Positions 53,594 to 62,494 of a stretch of DNA of 64,000 nucleotides are shown here, piece by piece; positions within the stretch are counted from its first letter, which is position 1; each line of letters begins with the position of its first letter. The DNA is from Hymenobacter nitidus (GTDB lineage: Bacteria; Bacteroidota; Bacteroidia; Cytophagales; Hymenobacteraceae), in contig NZ_JAJADQ010000001.1 of the NCBI RefSeq assembly GCF_020447315.1, forward strand, positions 558,001 through 622,000. The letters are read 5' to 3'. A model generated the notes under the pieces. The model had not been told where the DNA came from. It ran no database searches and saw nothing but the letters and a program-made list of their open reading frames with translations. Made by a program: the position numbers and the translations under genes.

Positions 53594-53687
53594 CGCCGGC
53601 TGTTCGGTTTTGCGGAAGCCATTCTGCCGGTAGCAAGGCAGCTATTACCGGTAGTACTGGCAACGCCAGAAAACAATACCGCCCGCT

Positions 53688-53711
53688 GCGCAGGGCGCAA
53701 CGGGCGGTAGG
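53688..53711. terminator. Hairpin terminator of the PID-CTERM gene
   Basis: TACCGCCCG(CTGCGC) pairs with (GCGCAA)CGGGCGGTA. On the minus strand it is followed by TTGTTTTC, about 40 bp after the stop codon at 53751. Confidence 0.75.
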
Positions 53712-53750
53712 AAATGAGGAAATCGGAGGAGCCTTCCGGTGGGACTATGC

Positions 53751-53945
53751 CTAGCGCCGCCGCAAACGACGCAGGCCCAGGGCCACGCCCCCAGCCAGCA
53801 GCAGGGAAACCCCGCCATCAATGGGGGCATTGGTGGCCCCCGGCCGGGGGCCGCCCGTGCCGGGGCCTTGCGCCAGTACCGGCAGTTGGGTTACGGCCAG
53901 AAATAGGATGCACAGCGCACCGCGGCGAATTAACAGCTTGATCAT
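53751..53945 (-). CDS. PID-CTERM sorting-domain mini-protein
   Basis: A 64-residue protein with an N-terminal signal (MIKLLIRRGALCILFLAVTQ, ending near VLAQ), a Gly/Pro-rich mature part (GPGTGGPRPGATNA), then PIDGGVSLLLAGGVALGL and a final RRLRRR cluster. This Pro-Ile-Asp / hydrophobic helix / basic tail is the PID-CTERM sorting signal of Bacteroidota, thought to be processed by an exosortase-like enzyme. After removal of both ends only ~20 residues remain, so the mature product would be tiny. It is upstream-adjacent to nothing else sorted this way; the Kelch protein beside it uses T9SS. Confidence 0.82.
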   Translation of the reverse strand: MIKLLIRRGALCILFLAVTQLPVLAQGPGTGGPRPGATNAPIDGGVSLLLAGGVALGLRRLRRR

Positions 53946-53984
53946 TCTTGTGAGACCTAGTATTTTCTATTGATTACCTTTCTT

Positions 53985-56960
53985 CTACTGCACCACCAGC
54001 TTGCGGGTCAGCACCCCGGCGGCGCTGCGCACCTGCAAGGTGTAGACGCCTTTGGCCAGATCGGCTACCGGCACGCTGGTGCGCAGCTCCCGGGCACTAA
54101 CGGCCGCCGTTTGCTGCCATACGTGCTGCCCAATGCTGTTGACCAGTACCAGCTCGGCGGTGGTACCCGCTACGCCGCTGGCCACAACCGTCACCGGAGC
54201 CTTGGCCGCCGGGTTAGGATACAGCTGCAGTTCCCCGGCCCAGGCGTTGCCTTTGCCGCTGGATAGCGGCCGGGCCTGGTGCAGATGCAGCACGAAGCGT
54301 GAGGCACTAAGGCCCTGGCTTAGCTGGGCGGTGTAGGCGCCCTGGCGCAGGTCGTGCCAGGTGCCGCTGAGCTTGTCTTCGAGCCACACAGGCTCGGTAG
54401 CTGCGAAGTTCAGTAGCTGGGTGGGCATAAAGGTGTAGGCGCCAGCCACGGCGGCATGGACGCCCAACGCCAGGCTGCGGGGCATAGAGCCGGCGGGCAA
54501 CCCCTGAATAGCCAGTGCCTCGGGGCCGGCCTGCTGGTACAGGCTGGGCTGCTCCCCGCCGTTGAGCTGCACCTTCAGCGCGTCAAACTCCGAGTCGAAG
54601 CCCGCGGTAGCGCCGTTTTGCTCATACACGTAGAAGTCGTCCTGGCCAGTGGCGCTGGTGCTGCCCACGCGTTGCAGCGTCAGCTGGACCAGGGGGCGGG
54701 TTTCGGTTTGGGCCGGGCGGCTGTAGGTTGGCTCGGAGAACGTGGTTTCGCGGGCAGCATTGGTGAAAGTCAGGTTACCAGCGGAGCCCACGGCGCTTAC
54801 GCGCACGAAGAAGGCCTGGCCCATGGGCAGAACGTTGCTTCCCACCCCATTGACGTAGGCCGTGTAGCCACCGTCGTATTGACCCGTGGAGCGGTACACG
54901 TAGGCCGCCCCATCTATGCCGGTGCGGCCCACGCGGTTCCAGTCGATAGGCGCCGGGTACGGATTACCGACCAGGTGCCAGCCGGCTTCGGCCTGGGTGC
55001 CGCGGGCCAGACCCGTGCGGGTGTAAGTGCCCGTGTTGAGCGCAGTGCCGGTCAGCTCGAAAAAGTTGCCAGCGGGCTCATTAATGGTCAGACCCTGCGT
55101 TGCGTTCAGGCTTTGGCTACCATCGGCGGGCGACAACCAGCCCTGGTCGAAGCTGGCAGCACCGGAGGCCGGGGCCACTACGCGGTTTTGGGTATAGAGA
55201 AAAACGGTTGGAAATGGAGTTACCAGCCCGGGATTGGCGGCCGTGTTGTAGTCGGCATTTACCTGCAAGGGCCCCGGAGCCTGGGCACCGGGCAAAATCG
55301 GGAAGATGGCCAGGTTGCTGAGTGTAGCCCCACTCACGGCAGGAGACAGATGGCGGTAGCCGAAGCCCGCATTGCTGGCCACGTCGATGTAGCGCTGCAC
55401 CACGGCCCGGCCGTTTACCACGGCGCTGCCATTGTTCACCACCATTGCCGTGCCCACGTGGTTAGACAAAATCAGGAAGCGCTGGCTGTTGGTGTTCAGG
55501 TTGCCGTTCAGCGTCAGAAGGCGCTGAATCTCGACTTGCCCGCTCAGCGTGGCGCCGGCCGAGCCTACCGTCAGGTTGCGGAACTGGGTGATGCTGGTGC
55601 CCCCGATTGCCTGGGCAGTAGTGCCGCTCAGGGCTACCGTGGCGTTGTTGGCCGCCGCGAAAGTGCCGTTGTTGACGAAGTTGCCCGTCACCGTGAGCAT
55701 GCCGCCGTCGGCGACGGTCAGCGAAGCCCCGCTGTTCACCGTTACCAGGCTGGCCGTGGCCGTGCTGGTGCTTACCACGGGGTAGCGCCCCAGGCCCGAG
55801 GGAATAACGACGTTGTCGGAGGCCGAGGGCACTACGCCGCCGGTCCAGTTGGTGCCCACGTTCCAGGCCGTCGAGGTAGCCCCGGTCCAGGTGAAGGTAT
55901 TAGCCAGCGAGGCTTTGTAGGCCACTGTCAGCTGGTCGCCGTTGCTGCCGGCAATGGTGTAGATATCGGAACCCACCGTTACCGAGCGGTTTTCGGCCAG
56001 GGCCATGGGCAGGTTGTTGTCGGTGGTCCAGGTGTTGGTTGCCACGTTGTAGACGTACACCGAGTTATAGAACGGGCCGGTGTTGTTCAGGTAGTCAGCC
56101 TTACCCCCAGTGATATAAATCCGGCCATCCGAGCCAAGCGTGCCACCAGGCTGGTTCAGGCCGCTGGGCAGCGCCGCCGCCGTCGTCCAGGTGTTGGTCG
56201 ACGGGTTGTAGATAAGATGCGAAGTCAGGGGCGTGGAGCTGAAATCGGCAATACCGCCAATGATGTGAATCAGGCCGTTGGCATCCAGCACGGCCACGTG
56301 GCCGTGGCGGCCAACGGGCAGGGCCGCGCCGGTCGTCCAGGTGTTGGTGCCGGGCGTGTAGATCTGGGTCAGCGTATTGTCGGTAGTACCACCAAACACG
56401 TAGATTTTACCATCCGGGGCCGTTGCGGCCGCCGCTTGCCACTGGGTTACAAACATGTTGGCAATCGGCACCCACACGTTGGTATTGGGGTTGTAGCGGT
56501 AGCCGCTGCTTAGCGTCCCGCCTTGGTTGGCCCCGCCGAAGCTGTAGATCTGCCCGTCGGCCCCGACGGTGTGCGCGTGGCCGCGCAGCACAATCGGCAA
56601 GGGGGCTCCGGCGCTCCAGGTATTAGTAGCCGGGTTGTATATATCCAGGCTGTTGAATTCGGCAGAGGTGCTGTTGGCATTACCTACGTAGCCGCCCCAC
56701 ACGTAAATTTTGCCGTTGAGGGCTACGGCGGCGTGCTGTCCGCGCTTCTGGCTCAGGCTGGCTATTGGCGTCCAGGTAGCAGACACGCGCGCCGGGCTTG
56801 TTGTCTTGGCTGGCAGGGCCCGGGCCGCAAGGGTCGGGCGCACCATGCCGGGGCACAGCAAACCGGTGCCGCAGGGCGCCGTAGCCTGCTGGGCATATAC
56901 CGACTGCATGGCCGGGGCCACCGCCAGTGCCAGCGTGAGAGCGGGTAAAAGGTTTTTCAT
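53985..56960 (-). CDS. Kelch-repeat secreted protein with T9SS domain
   Basis: A 991-residue protein with signal peptide MKNLLPALTLALAVAPAMQS (ending near VYAQ). Residues ~75-360 hold about six Kelch repeats (GKIYVWGGYVG, GQIYSFGGANQG, GKIYVFGGTTDN, GLIHIIGGIADF, GRIYITGGKADY) that should form a beta-propeller. A repetitive beta-rich middle (~370-480, with NVVIPSGLGRYPVV) resembles a beta-helix. The rest is a jelly-roll-like stretch, and a type A T9SS domain closes the protein (LYPNPAAKAPVTVVASG ... GVYTLQVRSAAG). It is surface-exposed or secreted and probably binds proteins or carbohydrates. Its promoter region at 56961-57105 is strongly AT-rich. Confidence 0.87.
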   Translation of the reverse strand: MKNLLPALTLALAVAPAMQSVYAQQATAPCGTGLLCPGMVRPTLAARALPAKTTSPARVSATWTPIASLSQKRGQHAAVALNGKIYVWGGYVGNANSTSAEFNSLDIYNPATNTWSAGAPLPIVLRGHAHTVGADGQIYSFGGANQGGTLSSGYRYNPNTNVWVPIANMFVTQWQAAAATAPDGKIYVFGGTTDNTLTQIYTPGTNTWTTGAALPVGRHGHVAVLDANGLIHIIGGIADFSSTPLTSHLIYNPSTNTWTTAAALPSGLNQPGGTLGSDGRIYITGGKADYLNNTGPFYNSVYVYNVATNTWTTDNNLPMALAENRSVTVGSDIYTIAGSNGDQLTVAYKASLANTFTWTGATSTAWNVGTNWTGGVVPSASDNVVIPSGLGRYPVVSTSTATASLVTVNSGASLTVADGGMLTVTGNFVNNGTFAAANNATVALSGTTAQAIGGTSITQFRNLTVGSAGATLSGQVEIQRLLTLNGNLNTNSQRFLILSNHVGTAMVVNNGSAVVNGRAVVQRYIDVASNAGFGYRHLSPAVSGATLSNLAIFPILPGAQAPGPLQVNADYNTAANPGLVTPFPTVFLYTQNRVVAPASGAASFDQGWLSPADGSQSLNATQGLTINEPAGNFFELTGTALNTGTYTRTGLARGTQAEAGWHLVGNPYPAPIDWNRVGRTGIDGAAYVYRSTGQYDGGYTAYVNGVGSNVLPMGQAFFVRVSAVGSAGNLTFTNAARETTFSEPTYSRPAQTETRPLVQLTLQRVGSTSATGQDDFYVYEQNGATAGFDSEFDALKVQLNGGEQPSLYQQAGPEALAIQGLPAGSMPRSLALGVHAAVAGAYTFMPTQLLNFAATEPVWLEDKLSGTWHDLRQGAYTAQLSQGLSASRFVLHLHQARPLSSGKGNAWAGELQLYPNPAAKAPVTVVASGVAGTTAELVLVNSIGQHVWQQTAAVSARELRTSVPVADLAKGVYTLQVRSAAGVLTRKLVVQ

Positions 56961-57274
56961 AAAGTGGTAATAGGTGATGGGAAATGGTTGTGATAGAAGC
57001 GCAAAGCCCGCTACAAAAAATTGAATTTTTCAAATTCCAATGCAATATCATTATGAATCAATTGAAATTCAATCAGCTAATAATATATAATTATTAAGGG
57101 GCCATTTGCCGTTGCCGATGCCGCGCTGGGGCCCTGCTTTCTGTGGCACGGCAACTCCTGCTGCCGGTTCGGGGTACACTGTGGTGATTTTATCCAACCT
57201 TTGCGCACTCTGCCGGGTCGCGGTCTGCGGCCCCCGGAGTTTGTGCCTTCTTCGCGACCCTAGCCCCGCTTGCT
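56961..57274. promoter_or_regulatory. AT-rich divergent promoter region
   Basis: 314 bp between divergent Kelch and pncB starts. The left half (57010-57100) is over 75% A/T, with repeated AATTGAA motifs; the right half is GC-rich. No exact consensus promoter was assigned. Confidence 0.45.
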
Positions 57275-58771
57275 ATGCCCAGCCCCCAGGAAAACGCCCC
57301 GCTCTCCAGCCTGTACTCGTCTACGCTCAGCCTCGTCACCGACCTCTACCAGCTTACGATGAGCTACGGCTACTGGAAGCAAGGCCTGCAGGACCGGGAA
57401 GCCGTGTTTCACCTGTACTTCCGCCGCCCGCCCTTCGGGGGCGGCTACGCGGTGTGCGCGGGCCTGGCCTACGCCGCCGACTGGCTGAACAACCTGCGCT
57501 TTTCGGCCGAGGACCTGGAATATCTGGGCAGCCTGAAGGGCTCGAAAGGCACGCCGATGTTCCCCCAGGAGTTTCTGGACTACCTGCGTGAGCTACGCTT
57601 CACCTGCGACGTGGACGCCATTGCCGAGGGTACCGTGGTGTTTGCCAACGAGCCCCTGATGCGCATCAAAGGCCCTCTACTGCAGGCCCAGCTGCTGGAA
57701 ACGGCGTTGCTGACGCTCATCAACTTCCAGACGCTGATTGCCACTAAATCGGCCCGCATCCGGGAAGCCGCCGGCGACGACCAGGTGTTTGAGTTTGGGC
57801 TGCGGCGCGCCCAGGGCTTCGATGGCGGCCTGGGGGCCAGCCGGGCGGCCTACCTGGGCGGAGCCGATGGCACCTCCAATATGCTGGCCGGGCAGCGCTT
57901 CGGCATTCCGGTGCGCGGCACGCACGCCCATAGCTGGGTGATGTCGTTTGGGAAGGAAGAAGAGGCTTTTGAAGCCTACGCCGACGCTTTTCCCGACGAC
58001 TCGGTATTTCTGGTCGATACCTACGACACGCTGGAAGGCGTGCGCCGGGCCATCAGCGTGGCGCGCCGCATGCGGGCCCAGGGGCACGAGCTGGGCGGCA
58101 TCCGCCTCGACTCCGGTGACTTGGCCTACCTCAGCCGCGAAGCCCGGGCCCTGCTGAACGAGGCCGGCTTTCCCAACACCCGCATCGTGGCCAGCAACGA
58201 CCTCGACGAAAACCTGATTACCAGCCTCAAGCAGCAGGGCGCCCGCATCGATACCTGGGGCATCGGCACCAAGCTCGTCACGGCCTACGACCAGCCGGCC
58301 CTGGGCGGGGTGTACAAGCTGGCGGCCCTGCGCAAGGCCGATGATTCGGGCTGGGAATACACGGTCAAAATCTCGGAGCAGTTGGCCAAAACCAGCATTC
58401 CGGGCATTCTGCAGGTGCGGCGCTACGAAACCGAGAAAGGCCAGCCCCGCGCCGACATGCTCTACAACTCGGCCGAGCCCCTGCCCGAAAACCTGACCAT
58501 CGTGGACCCGGTGGACCCCACGCGGCGGCGCCCCATCCGCAGCACCCAGTTTCGGGAGCTGCTGGAGCCCGTGTTCCGTCAGGGTGAGCTGGTGGCCGCG
58601 CTACCCACCCTGCAGGAAAGCCGGGCCCACGCCCAGCGCGAGGTGCAGAGCTTGGACCCCAGCATCCGCCGCTTCCTGAACCCGCACGTGTACCCCGTGG
58701 GTCTGGAGGAAAGCCTGAACACCTTCCGCACCAACCTGATTCTGGAAAAACGCCCCCAGCGGCCGGCGTAG
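57275..58771 (+). CDS. pncB: Nicotinate phosphoribosyltransferase
   Basis: A 498-residue enzyme that converts nicotinate plus PRPP to nicotinate mononucleotide in NAD salvage. It starts MPSPQENAPLSSLYSSTLSL followed by TDLYQLTMSYGYW, then FRRPPFGGGYAV, TLINFQTLIATKSARI, FGLRRAQGFDGG, the active-site His in RGTHAHSWVMSF, the PRPP-binding RLDSGDLAYLS and ASNDLDE. Length agrees with the longer bacterial NAPRTase class. Cytoplasmic. Monocistronic here. Confidence 0.95.
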   Translation: MPSPQENAPLSSLYSSTLSLVTDLYQLTMSYGYWKQGLQDREAVFHLYFRRPPFGGGYAVCAGLAYAADWLNNLRFSAEDLEYLGSLKGSKGTPMFPQEFLDYLRELRFTCDVDAIAEGTVVFANEPLMRIKGPLLQAQLLETALLTLINFQTLIATKSARIREAAGDDQVFEFGLRRAQGFDGGLGASRAAYLGGADGTSNMLAGQRFGIPVRGTHAHSWVMSFGKEEEAFEAYADAFPDDSVFLVDTYDTLEGVRRAISVARRMRAQGHELGGIRLDSGDLAYLSREARALLNEAGFPNTRIVASNDLDENLITSLKQQGARIDTWGIGTKLVTAYDQPALGGVYKLAALRKADDSGWEYTVKISEQLAKTSIPGILQVRRYETEKGQPRADMLYNSAEPLPENLTIVDPVDPTRRRPIRSTQFRELLEPVFRQGELVAALPTLQESRAHAQREVQSLDPSIRRFLNPHVYPVGLEESLNTFRTNLILEKRPQRPA

Positions 58772-59007
58772 GTTGCCCAGCTGAAGCCATGATTATACTG
58801 TTTTCCTCCTAGTTGGGCGGTTCTCAGCACGGCACGTATGGCCTATGCCAGCTGGTTAGGCGGCAAAGTCATGACCTAGAGCTTTCTGTTGAGCATTTGT
58901 AAAGGCGTGGCCATACTTTATGATATATCATTGTCTTTTGTTAGATTCACACTCGCCGGGTGTGAACCCGCCAGGGCTATGTTTCTTTCCATTTCTTCCT
59001 TCCCGCT
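58772..59007. other. Intergenic region before third M43 protease
   Basis: 236 bp without a gene. Moderately AT-rich toward 58915-58950, probably the promoter area. No hairpin or repeat stands out. Confidence 0.4.
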
Positions 59008-61218
59008 ATGCTGAAACACTTACTTTTCCTACGCTTTGCCCTGCTGGCAGCCGGTATTGTTGGTGCCCTGGCCACGCCGGGACGGGCGCAAACCCCGGCT
59101 GGCTCCGAGCGGGCCCACTTCACGCCGGGCCAAGGCTTCCGCTGCGCTTTCGACAGTGTGCAGCAGGCCGAGTTCGGGCGGCAGCCCGGCGCGGCGGCGC
59201 GCTACCAGCAATTTCTGCAGAATGCCGCCCAGCTCAGCGCCGACCCGGCCCGGCTACAGGCCCTGCCCGACGTCACGGTGCCGGTGGTGGTGCACGTCAT
59301 CCATACCGGCGGCGCCAACAATATCTCCGACGCTCAGATTAACGACGCGATGCGCATCCTGAACGAAGATTTCAGCAAGCGCAACGCCGACACGAGCAAC
59401 GTAATTGCCGCGTTCCAGGCGCGTTACGCCAACGTGGGCTTTCGGTTCCGGCTGGCCAAGCGCGACCCCAGCGGCAACTGCACCTCGGGCATTACCCGCA
59501 CCTACTCGACCCTGACCAACATCGGCGATAACCAAGTGAAAAGCCTGATTGTGTGGGACCAGAGCCGCTACCTCAACATTTGGGTGTGTACCAGTGCCAA
59601 CGGGGCCCTGGCCTACGCCACCTCGCCCTGCTGGGGCGGCCCCAACGACGGCGTGGTGGTGAAGCACGACAACTTGGGCAGCATCGGCACCTCCCTTGGC
59701 ACCAGCAAAGCCTTACGCTCGCTCACCCACGAAGTTGGCCACTACTTCGGCCTGCCTCACACCTGGAGCACCGCCCTCTCCGGCCTCCCTGGGCTGCCGG
59801 CCTACTGCGCCACCGACGACGGCATTGCCGATACGCCCAACACCATCGGCTCCCTGGGCGGCTGCAACCTGGCCTTCTCGCCCTGCACCGATGCCAACGG
59901 CCAGCCCATTCTGGCCAATGTGCAGAACTACATGGACTACTCGGATTGCGCGGCCATGTTCACCACGGGGCAGAAAACGGTGATGCGGGCCTCCCTGCAA
60001 ACAAGCTGCCGGGCCCAGCTCACTACGCCGGCCAACCTGCTGGCCACGGGCACCAACGACGGCTTCACCGGCGGGCCCTGCGCCCCGGTGGTGGCGTTTG
60101 AACCTTCGGCCTCTAAAATCTGTGAGGGCGGCACCATTACTTTTAACGACTACTCCTACAACGAGCAGCCAGGCGACACCCGCACCTACAGCTGGAGCTT
60201 TCCGGGCGGCTCCCCCGCCACCTCTACCCTGCGCAATCCGCTGGTGAGCTACCCCGTCGGTGGGCAGTATGACGTGACGCTGACCGTGACGAGCACCCCC
60301 GGCGGCAGCACCACGCGCACCCGGCCGCAGCTGGTGCAGGTGGCGGGCGCTAACACGGGCCTGACCGCGCCGATGCTGGAGTCGTTCGAGAATGCAGGCT
60401 TCCCCAACAATTTCGCCGTGCCCGACCTGCGCAACTGGGCCTCGACGTCGACTTCCACCGCGGCGTTAGCGGCGTGGCAGCGGCGGGCCAATACCCCCGG
60501 AGGCCTGCTGTCGAGCGACGGCGCGGCCTGCGTATCGGTACGCAGCAACCTGCTGGCCAACAACACCGTCACCTGGCTAACCTCGCCCAACATTAACCTG
60601 GGCGCCTTTAGTACCAACAGCCCTTTGGTGTTGACCTTCGACCGGGCCTATGCCCTGCGCCCCACGCCGGTAGCCGAAACCCTGCAGGTGCAGTTCAGCA
60701 CCAACTGCGGTGTCACGTGGACAGCGGGCCCCACGTTCTCCAGCGCGGCCCTCAATACCATGGACACGCTGCGCTCCAACGGCTTCACTCCCCTGCAGGC
60801 CACCGACTGGAAGTCTCTGCAAATTCCCCTGCTGCCCAGCGTTATTGGCCCCAACTTCCTGCTGCGCTTCCAGCTTACCAGCCAGATGGGCAACCCCCTG
60901 TACCTGGATAAGGTCCGCATTGCTCTGGCCAGCATCACCAGTACGGCCACCCTGGCCGAGCATTACGGGCTGCGCCTGTTCCCCAACCCGGCCACCGCCG
61001 AAACGACAGTGGAGCTGCTGATGCCCGCGCCCGCCGCCGTAGAGGTTCGCATTACCGACCTGCTGGGCCGCGAGGTACTGGCCCCAACGAGCACGCGCCT
61101 GGCCGCGGGCCGGCAAGCAGTGGCGCTGCCCCGAGCCGCTCAATTGGCGCCGGGGCTCTACCTGGTGCAGGTGCTTACCGGCGAACAGACCTTATCGACT
61201 AAGCTAGTGGTGCGCTAA
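59008..61218 (+). CDS. M43 metalloprotease with PKD domain, T9SS cargo
   Basis: A 736-residue secreted zinc protease. Signal peptide MLKHLLFLRFALLAAGIVGA (ending near GRAQ), a propeptide-like region, catalytic domain with canonical HEVGHYFGLPH (near residue 241) and Met-turn NYMDYSDCAAMF, a PKD domain at ~370-452 (FEPSASKICEGGTITFNDYS ... YPVGGQYDVTLTVTST), a jelly-roll-like region, and a type A T9SS domain from ~660 (LFPNPATAETTVELL ... GLYLVQVLTGEQTL). It is not a close relative of the two tandem M43 genes: the metal site has the usual Gly, and DNA identity with them is low. Likely extracellular degradation of proteins. Confidence 0.91.
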   Translation: MLKHLLFLRFALLAAGIVGALATPGRAQTPAGSERAHFTPGQGFRCAFDSVQQAEFGRQPGAAARYQQFLQNAAQLSADPARLQALPDVTVPVVVHVIHTGGANNISDAQINDAMRILNEDFSKRNADTSNVIAAFQARYANVGFRFRLAKRDPSGNCTSGITRTYSTLTNIGDNQVKSLIVWDQSRYLNIWVCTSANGALAYATSPCWGGPNDGVVVKHDNLGSIGTSLGTSKALRSLTHEVGHYFGLPHTWSTALSGLPGLPAYCATDDGIADTPNTIGSLGGCNLAFSPCTDANGQPILANVQNYMDYSDCAAMFTTGQKTVMRASLQTSCRAQLTTPANLLATGTNDGFTGGPCAPVVAFEPSASKICEGGTITFNDYSYNEQPGDTRTYSWSFPGGSPATSTLRNPLVSYPVGGQYDVTLTVTSTPGGSTTRTRPQLVQVAGANTGLTAPMLESFENAGFPNNFAVPDLRNWASTSTSTAALAAWQRRANTPGGLLSSDGAACVSVRSNLLANNTVTWLTSPNINLGAFSTNSPLVLTFDRAYALRPTPVAETLQVQFSTNCGVTWTAGPTFSSAALNTMDTLRSNGFTPLQATDWKSLQIPLLPSVIGPNFLLRFQLTSQMGNPLYLDKVRIALASITSTATLAEHYGLRLFPNPATAETTVELLMPAPAAVEVRITDLLGREVLAPTSTRLAAGRQAVALPRAAQLAPGLYLVQVLTGEQTLSTKLVVR

Positions 61219-61350
61219 GCCTCGTATGCACTGTTGTTGCCGGAGAGTAAGATGGATGATTAGCTGGTAGGCCCCAAAGAGGAAAGCGAGTTGACGCACC
61301 CGATGGTTTAGGCAACTGCCAGCTATACAAAAAGTACTAAGCTTACTTAG

Positions 61351-61881
61351 TCAGGCGCCAAACTTCTTCCACAGCCGCGGCAGCATGCGGGGCAGTTGGT
61401 TGTCGGTCCAGTCTTCGCCTTTCGTGACCGAGCCCGGGCCGTAGTCCAGCCCGCGGGCTTCGGCCTGGGCGCGGGGGAAGGTTTCGTCTTCTTCCGGCTG
61501 GCCGGTGCGCTCGGCGAAGGCAATAGTGGCCACGTAGAGTAGCTGCTCGAAATCCTGGTAGGGCTCCTGCACCACGTCGGCCAGGGTATCGGGGCTGCGC
61601 AGGGCGTTGGCAAACACGGTTTCGCCCTGCCCCACCAGCCAGCACCGGAAGTACAGGTAGGAATCGTCGGAGACGTAGCCGTCGATAATTTTCTGGGCGG
61701 CCATAACGGTGAAATCATCGGCTTCAATGATATACTGGCGCAGCAGGCACTCGAATTCGATTATCTGTTCCGGCTCACGCTCGGTCAGGCGGGCCACGAG
61801 GTGCTGCTGCTGACGCTCCTGGTTGCCGGCCGCCTCGGCTTTGGCAGCATCTAGTAGGTGCCAGAATTCTTTCTTATCCAT
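61351..61881 (-). CDS. DUF4240 protein
   Basis: A 176-residue cytoplasmic protein of the DUF4240 family: MDKKEFWHLLDAAKAEAAGN, EPEQIIEFECLLRQYIIEAD, then MAAQKIIDGYVSDDSYLYFR CW and a C-terminal DFEQLLYVATIAFAERTGQP. It starts at 61881; an in-frame codon 6 residues higher is also possible. No catalytic motif is known; related proteins are predicted to bind nucleic acid or to be immunity-like proteins. It is convergent with the M43 protease and divergent from the CxxC gene. Confidence 0.8.
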   Translation of the reverse strand: MDKKEFWHLLDAAKAEAAGNQERQQQHLVARLTEREPEQIIEFECLLRQYIIEADDFTVMAAQKIIDGYVSDDSYLYFRCWLVGQGETVFANALRSPDTLADVVQEPYQDFEQLLYVATIAFAERTGQPEEDETFPRAQAEARGLDYGPGSVTKGEDWTDNQLPRMLPRLWKKFGA

Positions 61882-62069
61882 ATCGGGGCCCACAGGCAAG
61901 CGTATAAAAGTTCGACGCGCCGAAATACGGCAAAATGCTGCACTCTGCCAGCCGAAGCCTGTACCACGAGGGCCCGCATCTTGCGCTACTTTTGCTGCGT
62001 ATTCATTGTTATTCTAACACGGCCAACCGTCGTTTCTGTACTTACCGGTGGCCTAACGCTTTCCTGCTC

Positions 62070-62279
62070 ATGTCAACCCTAAAATTCAAAACCAGCATCA
62101 ACTGCGCCAACTGCCTACGGGCCGTCACGCCTTTTCTCGACGCGGAAGCCAGCGTGGAGAAGTGGAGCGTCGACACCAGCAACCCGGATAAAATCCTCAC
62201 GGTGGAAGGCGAAAACCCCATTCCCGAGCTGATTATGAAATCCGTCTCCCAGGCCGGCTTCGATATCGAGCCCGCCTAA
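62070..62279 (+). CDS. HMA-like CxxC metal-binding protein
   Basis: A 69-residue protein with the ferredoxin-like heavy-metal-associated fold: MSTLKFKTSINCANCLRAV, i.e. a single CxxC near the N-terminus, then FLDAEASVEKWSVDTSNPDK, ILTVEGENPIPELIMKSVSQ and AGFDIEPA. Probably a copper or other soft-metal chaperone. ATG 62070 is chosen over an open frame that begins 45 codons higher. No P-type ATPase gene is adjacent. Confidence 0.87.
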   Translation: MSTLKFKTSINCANCLRAVTPFLDAEASVEKWSVDTSNPDKILTVEGENPIPELIMKSVSQAGFDIEPA

Positions 62280-62322
62280 TAATGTGCGAATGTGGAGGAA
62301 TGTGCTGATGTGCTAACCTCGT

Positions 62323-62479
62323 GTCATTGTGAGCAGCGCGAAGCAATCCGTCCTCTGCACAGTACGAAATGTCCTTTTGCCAGAAAGCCCTTTCCCGTTA
62401 ACAACGAGAAAGGGCTTTCTATTTTTTGAACACTCAGCACATTTCAGAGGCCGGATTGCTTCGCGCTGCTTGCAAGGAC
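62323..62479. repeat. REP-like inverted copies flanking a terminator hairpin
   Basis: Left copy at 62323-62353 (GAGCAGCGCGAAGCAATCCG) and inverted right copy at 62452-62479 (CGGATTGCTTCGCGCTGCT). Between them lies a perfect hairpin AGAAAGCCCTTTC / GAAAGGGCTTTCT (62382-62421), the bidirectional terminator of the CxxC gene and purM. Confidence 0.82.
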
Positions 62480-62494
62480 AGGGCACGCCAGCCG

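Noticed and set aside
54456..56513. Long plus-strand open frame of 685 codons opposite the Kelch gene
   Set aside because: High-GC shadow of a repetitive coding sequence; composition rich in Ala/Gly/Val with no domain, while the minus strand has signal peptide, Kelch repeats and a T9SS domain.
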